From Antedon mediterranea (taxonomy: Eukaryota; Echinodermata; Crinoidea; Comatulida; Antedonidae): a stretch of DNA of 64,000 nucleotides. A model generated the notes under the pieces. It saw nothing but the letters and a program-made list of their open reading frames with translations, had not been told where the DNA came from and ran no database searches. Location: contig NC_092677.1 in assembly GCF_964355755.1 (NCBI RefSeq), positions 5,027,001-5,091,000 on the forward strand, written 5' to 3'. Positions 57,501 through 64,000 of the stretch are shown piece after piece; position 1 is the first letter of the stretch, and the number at the start of each line of letters is the position of its first letter. A program made the translations under genes and the position numbers.

Positions 57501-60500
57501 GTTCCGCAGGAAAAATATCGTTCCCTCTGGGATTTCAATTGTTATATCACCTTTCAATGGCAATATTTGTATATTATTATAACACACCTAAAGTGTATCC
57601 TTGCAAATTGATTGGTTAATTACACATCACAAGCTGTTTGGTGCTATAGTTCTCCTAATGGAAAAGTGATATCTAATGGTGATAGGCCTGATGGTTGGAA
57701 TGCATGTTCATGTGTACAAAAAAAAATGTTCTTGTGTACAAAAAAAAAATCTTTGTGGTAGTGAACAATAGCATTCAAAGTGGAACTCAATTAGAATTAA
57801 CATTTTTGAAGAGCAATATGTACTAATTTAGACAAAAGATAATATTTATTGGTCCATTATAAAAAATGTTGGAAAGTCTTTTTCCAAATGGCGTACACAT
57901 ACAAAAATACATATAAAAATTACAAATATAAATATATAAAAAGAAAACATGTACTTAAAATAGGTGAACTGGAATATTATTCAATAAAAGTTTTTTATAA
58001 TACTGTATATATTTAATATACAGATATTGCCTGCTTAGAGGTTAAATATAAGATTTGACATCCCCGAGGAAATGATATTTTGTTCGATGTGAATAGCGAA
58101 GCGCTAATGGAAATATATTCCATCGAACAAAATACCATTCCCAAGGGGTTGTAAAATCTTATATTTTACCGATATAAAAGGCGATATCTGTTATATTACA
58201 ACAAGTAGAATATCTGCTGGGTTGGGGAGCTAGGCTAGGCCTTCTTTTTGTATTGTATGTAAACAAGCTGCCTAGACACCTTACCTTGCGATGAATAATA
58301 TACAGATCATTACTAATGATTCCTTGGCAATAAAATTAAAATATTCACTAGCCTAGGTTGTTTAAATAATAACAGAAGAATTTCCATCAATAAGCCTACA
58401 TTAATAATAATATTATTATCAGGTAGGCCGAATAAATAATAATTCGTCTTCTTCGAGCCGAATCACCGGATGTTCGCTGCATCGCGAGTGTACCGGTTAC
58501 TACTGCGAGTATTAACCAATCACAAACGGTCTTTCATCACATCTAGGGAAGACTAATAACAAATGAGGGCGCTATGTATGCATAGTTTAAATAGTTTAGT
58601 TGATTAATTTATTCAAGCATTTTCTGTGGCGCAGCGCATGCAGCGTTGTCTTGTGATGGAGTGACAATTTCATCGCAAGTTCAAGACCCAGTAGATGACT
58701 TATTATTATTATTATTATTTATCGCCAAACGCAAGTATTGCCACACGAAAATTACACAGTCAATATCATCGTACTCGAGAATTTGCTGGATTTTTTATGT
58801 TTAATGACAGGGACACGATAATTATGCGAAAATTACTCAGTCAATATCATCGTACTCAAGGATATATACGATTTACGATCCTCGCAGCGGTAGTCATGTG
58901 ATGCAGTTTCAACCAATCGCGTTCACGTATTTACATAGGCTATGTAATATATATATTACTATTAATTATTACTGAATATTAAAATTAACATTATATTATT
59001 GCACACTGATTATATAATCGTAACCTAAGACCAGAATGCATAAATATATATTTACTATGTAGTGGATGGGATTCGTCTAACATAATTGCATTTATTTTTT
59101 TCCTAACATTCTCTTCATACAGAGTGTTTGTTGTGGTAATATTACAGCTAATACATCGTTCAGCTAAGCATCTTACTTTCTCAAACTAATTTTTATTTTC
59201 TTTACTAAAATTCCCAAAAGTGCAGATTAAACAAAAATTAAGTATACTCTGGGTGACTGACCTATAAAATAATAGCATAATGGATTTGTCAAAAAACACA
59301 CTTTATAGCTTTATGTTGCCTTGCTGGCCATTTATTCAGTATGTGCATTCCAGCTTAATTGTGATTCCAAGGTAACAATATGTCACCGCCAAAGACGAAA
59401 ATCTCCGTCTTTCTATGCCCAGCGCCAGACGGAAATTTCCATCTTTGGCTTTTCATTGCACAATTTGTTAGAGCAGGTATACCGCCTATAGAAATTTCAA
59501 CATCCAAATTGATCTGTACCGCAAATATTTTGATACTTTATTAACCCTGAGTGACATTGACCCCAGCTGGCCTACATCGCGTCCTATGATCCGTAAACAA
59601 CATAATGTGCTTACTGCGGATGAAGCAATTGCAGAAATACTTGCTGAATCTGACTCTGAAAATGAGTATTTATTATCCCCAGATGATGTAGGTATATTTT
59701 TACCTAAATCTGATTTATGAACTGTAAAAAAATAATTGAAGATGATTTAGCTAGCTAGGCCTCATAGGCTAGTTTGTAGAATAGGTTGAGAATCGTATGT
59801 GTCAGTCAGTGACACTGACAGACGGTGCAGTCCAGACTAAAATCCTCATTATCTCTGCTTTGTTCTCTGATTGAGGCTAAAGTGCTAAAAGTGAGTCAAG
59901 TTCTTTGTACAGTTATGTGGTATTACAGTTTTATTTCAATAAAGTGTTTGGTACCATAGGAAAGCTTATTCCTATCTCATTATTTGAGTGTATATTACAT
60001 GTCTTTCTGATTACAAACACCTTTGCTATGAGCTAAACAGGTAAAACAGGTTAAATTAGTTAAAAAGGCTGGCGGTGAGGGGTACTTCCTTTATTAAATG
60101 CCTGGCGGTGAAAGTGTTAAATGACATTATACTATGCGAACAATTTAGGAACTGCAGGAAAACTTCATAACTGTGCTAGTTAGTTAGCAACAGGGCGGTA
60201 GACATAGTTTAGGAACAACCCCTTCATTTATTGACAATTGGAAATTTGACAAAAAATTGCAGCCATTTTGTCACAACAGTATTCAAGGACTTTGTTGGGG
60301 ACATGATCTGGACCAGATGGTTTGTTAACTTTAGGTTGCTTAAATACCCTACGAACTACATTTTCAGATATATTAATTTCCTCACACCCCTTTTTATTCA
60401 TTCATATCAAGGGTCAACTTTCTGTGGAGTAAACATGGCGTGTTTCATAAAAAGTTACGCGCACACACGCATTTAAAGTTTTAATATCATTCAAATTTCT

Positions 60501-63381
60501 GTATGTTTCAGAATATTTTTGCATTTCAACATTTCAATTTTCGTTCTGTTACGCACATGCATTTTTGCGCATAGTGACCCACCATTTATGAAAGCTAATG
60601 AGTTGTAGATAATAATAATATAATAATGCAGATTTCTAGAGCGCACTTCGCCACCAAAGGTGCTTATGGCGCTTGATTGATTGATATAATTTATTTGATT
60701 ATACATGTTACCATATTACACCCAAAAAATAAACGCCTTCCCGAATAAACTCCCTAGGGCATTTATTCGTATAAATACAGTATTTAGATCATAAAATGAA
60801 GTTACATTTTAAAATACATTCAACATTTAAGTGAATTTTAAGATTTTTTCTAGCGATAGAAACAGTTTCACAGTTTAATCTCAAAGATATTTCAATTTAT
60901 TGTTATCCTTATTATTTATTTATGTTTTTTTCTCAGGTCAGGCTATTTTGTTTTGTATTTATTTATTTAATTATCTTAGTGCAAAAAGGTGCTATTTGTT
61001 TTTATTATTATTTTTTTTTATATATATTCAGGGATTGAGATGGAAAATCCAAAGTACTCAATATACCATGGTATCAGTAATGTTGAAATGAAGTGCAGCT
61101 ATGGACCATCACATATGTCATTAACAGGTTACAAGTGGAAGAAGATTAAGGAAGATGGCACAACAGAGATTGAGGATTGTTCTAAAGATGACAGATTTGA
61201 AGTAACAAGTTACCAAAATAGCATTCTGTCTTTGAAGATAAAAAATGTTGAACTTGGTGATGTTGGGATATATCAATGTGAAGTGAAGCCAGTTGATGGA
61301 GAAATGAAGCTGAGAGATACTACAGAGCTAAAAAAATGTAATTTTTATGTTTTATTTATAATTTTAAAAGTTAATGGCCCAATTCAACATCTATGACAAT
61401 CTTTACTTTAAAAAAAGTAAGATTAACATATTTAAGAAACAAATTCTATCAATTGTGTAATTCAAAAGATGTAAATTTATATGTTTCAAGGGATTAAGAT
61501 GGAACATCCTGAGTACTCAACAGAAGAAGGAATCAGTAATGTTAAAATGAAGTGCAGATATGAACCAGCAGATATGCCAATAACAGGTTACAAGTGGAAG
61601 AAGATTAGGGAAAATGGCACAACAGAGATTGAGGATTGTTCCAAATATTCTAGATTTGAAGTAACATGTAATCAAAATAGCATTCTGTCTTTGAAGATAA
61701 AGAATGTTAAACTTAAAGATGCTGGCAAGTATCAATGTGAAGTGAAGCCAGTTGAAGGAGAACAAATACTGAAGGATACTACACAACTGACAGTTAAAAA
61801 ATGTAATTTTTATTTTATTTATCATAATAAAAAGTTAATGGCCCAATACAAAATCTAAATAACAATTGTTATTTTAAAAGGTAAGATTAACATTTTTAAA
61901 AAGCAAGATACTACACAACTGACAGTTAAAAGATGTAATTTTTATTTTATTTATAATTTTAAAAGTTAATGGGCCAATTCAACATCTATGACAATCTTTA
62001 CTTTAAAAAAAGAAAGATTAATATATTTAAGAAACAAATTCTATCAATTGTGTAATTCAAAAGATGTAAATTTATATGTTTCAAGGGATTAAGATGGAAC
62101 ATCCTGAGTACTCAATAGACCATGGTATCGCTAATTTCAAAATGAAGTGCAGCTATGGACCATCAGATATGCCATTAAAAGGTTACAAGTGGAAGAAGAT
62201 TAAGGAAGATGGCACAACAGAGGAATGTGACAAAGGTTCTAGATTTGAATTAGGCCCAACAAGCCAAGAACACAACATTCTGTCTTTGACGATAAATAAT
62301 GTTTTACTTGGTGATGCTGGCAAGTATAAATGTGAAGTTACGCTAGTTGATGGAGAACAAATACTGAAAGATACTACACAGCTGACAGTTAAAAGATGTA
62401 ATTTTTATTTTATTTATAATTTTAAAAGTTATTGGCCCAATTCAAGATCTAAATGACAATCTTTATCAAAAGTAAGATTAACATTTTTAAGAAGCAAATT
62501 CTATAAAAATTTGTGAATTCAAAATCTAAATGACAATCTTTACTTTAAAAAAATTAAGATTAACATTTTTAAGAAGCAAATTCTATACAAATTTGTGAAT
62601 TCAAAATATGTAAATTTATTTGTTTGAAGGGATTGAGATGGAACAGCCAGTGTACTCAACAGAAGGTGGTATCAGTAATTTTGAAATGAAGTGCAGATAT
62701 GGCCCATATATGCCATTAAAGTGGAAGAAGATTATGGAAGATGGCACAACAGAGATTGAGGATTGTTCTAAAGATTCTAGATTTGAAGTAACATGTAACC
62801 AAAATAACATTCTGTCTTTGAAGATAAAGAATGTTTTACTTAGTGATGCTGGCAAGTATCAATGTGTTGATGGAGAAAACATACTGAAAGATACTACAGA
62901 GCTGATAGTTGGAAAATGTAATTTTTATGTTTTATTCATAATTTTAAAAGTTAATGGCCCAATACAAAATCTAAATAACAATCGTTATTTTAAAAAGTAA
63001 GATTAACATTTTTAAGAAGCAAATTCTATCAAAATTTGTGAATTCAAAATATGTAAATTTATATGTTTGAAGGGATTAAGATGGAAAATCCTGAGTACTC
63101 AACAGAAGAAGGTATTCATGTTGAAATGAAGTGCAGCTATGGACCATCAGATATGTCATTAAAAGGTTACAAGTGGAAGAAGATTAGGGAAGATGGCACA
63201 ACAGAGATTAAGGATTGTTCCAAAGATTCTAGATTTGAAGTAACATGTAATCAAAATAGCATTCTGTCTTTGAAGATAAATGATGTTGTACTTGGTGATG
63301 CTGGCAAGTATCAATGTGAAATTACACCAGTTGATTTAGAACAAATACTGAAAGATACTACACAGCTAACAGTTAAGAAAG
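51425..63381 (+). CDS. gene D: paralogue of gene B, open at both ends
   Basis: Thirteen exons join in frame (742 codons): 51425-51514 TM, 52582-52842 Cys-rich exon, 53211-53247, 53392-53482, 54832-54886, 55647-55665 and 56768-56781 linkers, 57326-57457 half Ig, then Ig exons 61032-61337, 61491-61802, 62086-62397, 62630-62917 and 63073-63381. Order and phases follow gene B from its exon 6. No signal peptide or N-terminal Ig exons were found upstream, where gene B has four Ig domains; a minisatellite and a TM relic sit there instead. It may be N-terminally truncated or use an unrecognised first exon. A sialidase part, if present, lies right of the window. Confidence 0.6.
51886..52220. mobile_element. 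TTAA MITE, complete copy
   Basis: Ends AGATATATTGTCCCCC and the inverted copy, flanked by TTAA at 51882-51885 and 52221-52224. It lies in a gene D intron and is the best preserved short member of the family. Confidence 0.85.
52582..52842 (+). CDS. gene D Cys-rich membrane exon
   Basis: 261 nt, phase 1-1. NIEWSNTDIDTVTVEGGE, KYRPRIARFKTFEIKKDN and the CKTVCQFVCYCC segment, nearly identical to gene B 33324-33584. Confidence 0.8.
53211..53247 (+). CDS. gene D linker exon a
   Basis: 37 nt, phase 1 to 2, encoding FENRNEDQPNAS. Its gene B partner is much more basic. Confidence 0.6.
53392..53482 (+). CDS. gene D linker exon b
   Basis: 91 nt, phase 2 to 0. SEGEEHDGTAVPLLESNLPN, then AAETDAQPQ; counterpart of gene B exon 9. 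Confidence 0.65.
54832..54886 (+). CDS. gene D linker exon c
   Basis: 55 nt, phase 0 to 1. TSSDDSETSPLTKHQEEQ; counterpart of gene B exon 10. Confidence 0.65.
55647..55665 (+). CDS. gene D 19-nt microexon
   Basis: ATAG|CAAACGACTTGAATGAAAG|GTATAT, phase 1 to 2, ANDLNE; matches gene B exon 11. Confidence 0.6.
56768..56781 (+). CDS. gene D 14-nt microexon or terminal codons
   Basis: CTAG|ATCTGAAATCTCAA|GTAAGTAA, phase 2 to 1, SEIS; matches gene B exon 12, including the in-frame stop inside the donor. Confidence 0.55.
57326..57457 (+). CDS. gene D half Ig exon
   Basis: 132 nt, phase 1-1. STNGRGRINLKFPKPKKSDS, then GKYNCSIEGS and MTVY. Confidence 0.75.
58015..58197. mobile_element. hairpin MITE, 183 bp
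   Basis: AATATACAGATATTGCC and its inverted copy at the ends; ATATAAGATTT, CATCCCC and ATTTTGTTCGATG are mirrored inside around a 30-nt centre. Non-coding. Confidence 0.8.
58625..58715 (+). mobile_element. degenerate tRNA-like SINE head
   Basis: TGGCGCAGCGCATGC (A-box-like) and AGTTCAAGACC (B-box-like) are followed by a TTA microsatellite at 58698-58718. No cloverleaf is intact, so it is not a tRNA gene. Confidence 0.45.
58735..58870 (+). repeat. two-copy tandem duplication
   Basis: GCGAAAATTACTCAGTCAAT then ATCATCGTACTC occurs twice (near 58744 and 58828) with few changes. Confidence 0.65.
59380..60120 (+). mobile_element. piggyBac-like remnant
   Basis: The right end CACCGCCAGGCATTTAA (inverted) stops at TTAA (60117-60120). 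The left end has TGTCACCGCCAAAGACG but no clear TTAA. An internal short frame (59586-59720) has LTADEAIAEILAESDSENE, the acidic N-terminus common in piggyBac transposases. The catalytic core is missing. Confidence 0.55.
59586..59720 (+). pseudogene. piggyBac-like transposase N-terminal fragment
   Basis: 44 codons, MIRKQHNVLTADEAIAEILA then ESDSENEYLLSPDD, ending at TGA. It is recognised only by the acidic 'EEAI..ML..SD.E' style start of piggyBac transposases. Confidence 0.45.
60205..60400 (-). pseudogene. LINE reverse transcriptase fragment
   Basis: The minus strand reads NISENVVRRVFKQPKVNKPS, then GPDHVPNKVLEYC. This is the 'K..GPD.IP...L' motif of jockey/CR1-type polymerases. About 60 residues remain. 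Confidence 0.6.
61032..61337 (+). CDS. gene D Ig array exon 1
   Basis: 306 nt, phase 1-1. VEMKCSYGPSHMSLTGYKWK and IYQCEVKPVDGE. The G strand is short (TTELKK), ending before GTAATT. Confidence 0.8.
61491..61802 (+). CDS. gene D Ig array exon 2
   Basis: 312 nt, phase 1-1. VKMKCRYEPADMPITGYKWK, SRFEVTCNQNSILSLKI, KYQCEVKPVEGE and TTQLTVKK. Confidence 0.85.
62086..62397 (+). CDS. gene D Ig array exon 3
   Basis: 312 nt, phase 1-1. FKMKCSYGPSDMPLKGYKWK, SRFELGPTSQEHNILSLTI and KYKCEVTLVDGE; the D-E loop is the most changed of the array. Confidence 0.85.
62630..62917 (+). CDS. gene D Ig array exon 4, with in-frame deletions
   Basis: 288 nt, phase 1-1. It has FEMKCRYGPYMPLKWKKI and YQCVDGENILKD: residues are missing before the Trp and four after the second Cys, always in multiples of three. 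Confidence 0.8.
63073..63381 (+). CDS. gene D Ig array exon 5
   Basis: 309 nt, phase 1-1. VEMKCSYGPSDMSLKGYKWK and KYQCEITPVDLE. Its donor context (AAAG|GTAATG) differs from the AT|GTAATT of exons 1-4 and matches gene B exon 15, so it may end the array. Confidence 0.85.
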
Positions 63382-63872
63382 GTAATGTTTACATTTTATT
63401 TACAATTCGTCTAAAGGAGATTGGCTTAAAGATGATCACGTATTAATTGTTGGTAATTTCCATTTATAAACTCATCCTGATTGTTATATATATTATAGTG
63501 ATTTGTAGTCATCCTAATGTACCATATTTGTTTGAATAAATTCCCCGCTTTGAATAAACACGCCCCTTGAATAAACTCTGCCCATAGAACATCATTTTAA
63601 ATAAATGCCCCCTACCTCGAATAACAACAGTAACTACCCAATCAGATATCCTTAAACAGTGAGGTACAGCTCTGTGATTTTACTTAGAATTAAATACATG
63701 TTTTTCTCGCTACGGAGTGATGTAGAAGCAAGATGTCTTCAGGGAAAAAAGCTGTTATTGCAGTAATAAATCCATTTAACTAAAAGGTCCAGTAATAAAA
63801 TATTATAACGCACCTAAATAGATTCTTGTTATTCGATAAGACGAATGTGGGTCACATGGTGTTTGATAGACG
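63382..63872. other. intron or intergenic sequence, no exon seen
   Basis: Holds several GAATAAAC/GCCCC motifs also present near 60725-60770, but no coding signal. Confidence 0.4.
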
Positions 63873-64000
63873 CAGGCCGTAGTCAGTGGGTGGGGGGGAT
63901 GTTATGGTTCAGACGAACCCCCCTTTCACAGCAAATCTCCCCCCCCCCTTAATCTACAGCGAGCCCCCACCCACAAACAAGCTTGTCGTAAGAACTTGAA
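63873..64000. mobile_element. left end of a second hAT-like element, cut by the window edge
   Basis: CAGGCCGTAGTCAGTGGG followed by GGGGGG, ATGTTATGGTTC and an AACCCCCCTTT stretch matches the left end of 31413-32399. Confidence 0.6.

Overview
This is eukaryotic DNA: AT-rich, intron-rich and full of transposons. It probably comes from an invertebrate deuterostome. An echinoderm is my best guess, from the expanded immunoglobulin (Ig) receptors, a TRADD-like/death-effector adaptor and the very frequent palindrome TAGGCCTA; the species cannot be fixed from sequence alone. Most real exons were found by matching splice sites and phase, because single ORFs are short. Nearly all Ig exons are symmetric phase 1-1.

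Layout. 1-10.6 kb: LINE remnants and a plus-strand adaptor gene (TRADD-N-like domain, then a DED-like domain) whose introns hold a CR1/jockey-like LINE, a SINE and a DNA transposon. 10.6-18.5 kb: no host gene; a TTAA-flanked element with a second transposon nested inside it (8-bp target duplication), then a palindromic fold-back element. 18.8-21.7 kb: Ig receptor gene A (minus; complete: signal peptide, three Ig, TM, tyrosine-containing tail). 21.8-28.6 kb: MITEs and a TIR-bounded element carrying a hairpin satellite. 28.6-45.0 kb: gene B (plus), 25 exons that join in frame: signal peptide, four Ig, TM, a Cys-rich hydrophobic exon, acidic linker exons, a half Ig, four more Ig and a C-terminal sialidase (NEU-like) fold with four Asp boxes. 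46.1-49.5 kb: gene C (minus), a paralogue of A. 51.4 kb to the right edge: gene D (plus), a paralogue of B that lacks the N-terminal Ig exons and ends in a young tandem array of at least five Ig exons, still open at the window edge.

Interpretation. A/B and C/D are two copies of a head-to-head pair. A, B and C share the same membrane-distal Ig domains, but A and C have tyrosine-motif tails while B and D have the Cys-rich membrane exon and, in B, a sialidase-like C-terminus. This resembles paired receptors with shared ligand-binding ectodomains and different outputs. The Ig-sialidase join in B is the most unusual item. Its sialidase keeps the fold signatures, but by my reading it has lost several catalytic residues, so a glycan-binding pseudoenzyme is more likely than an active enzyme. 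Whether B is one 1,499-residue protein or two adjacent genes needs transcript data.
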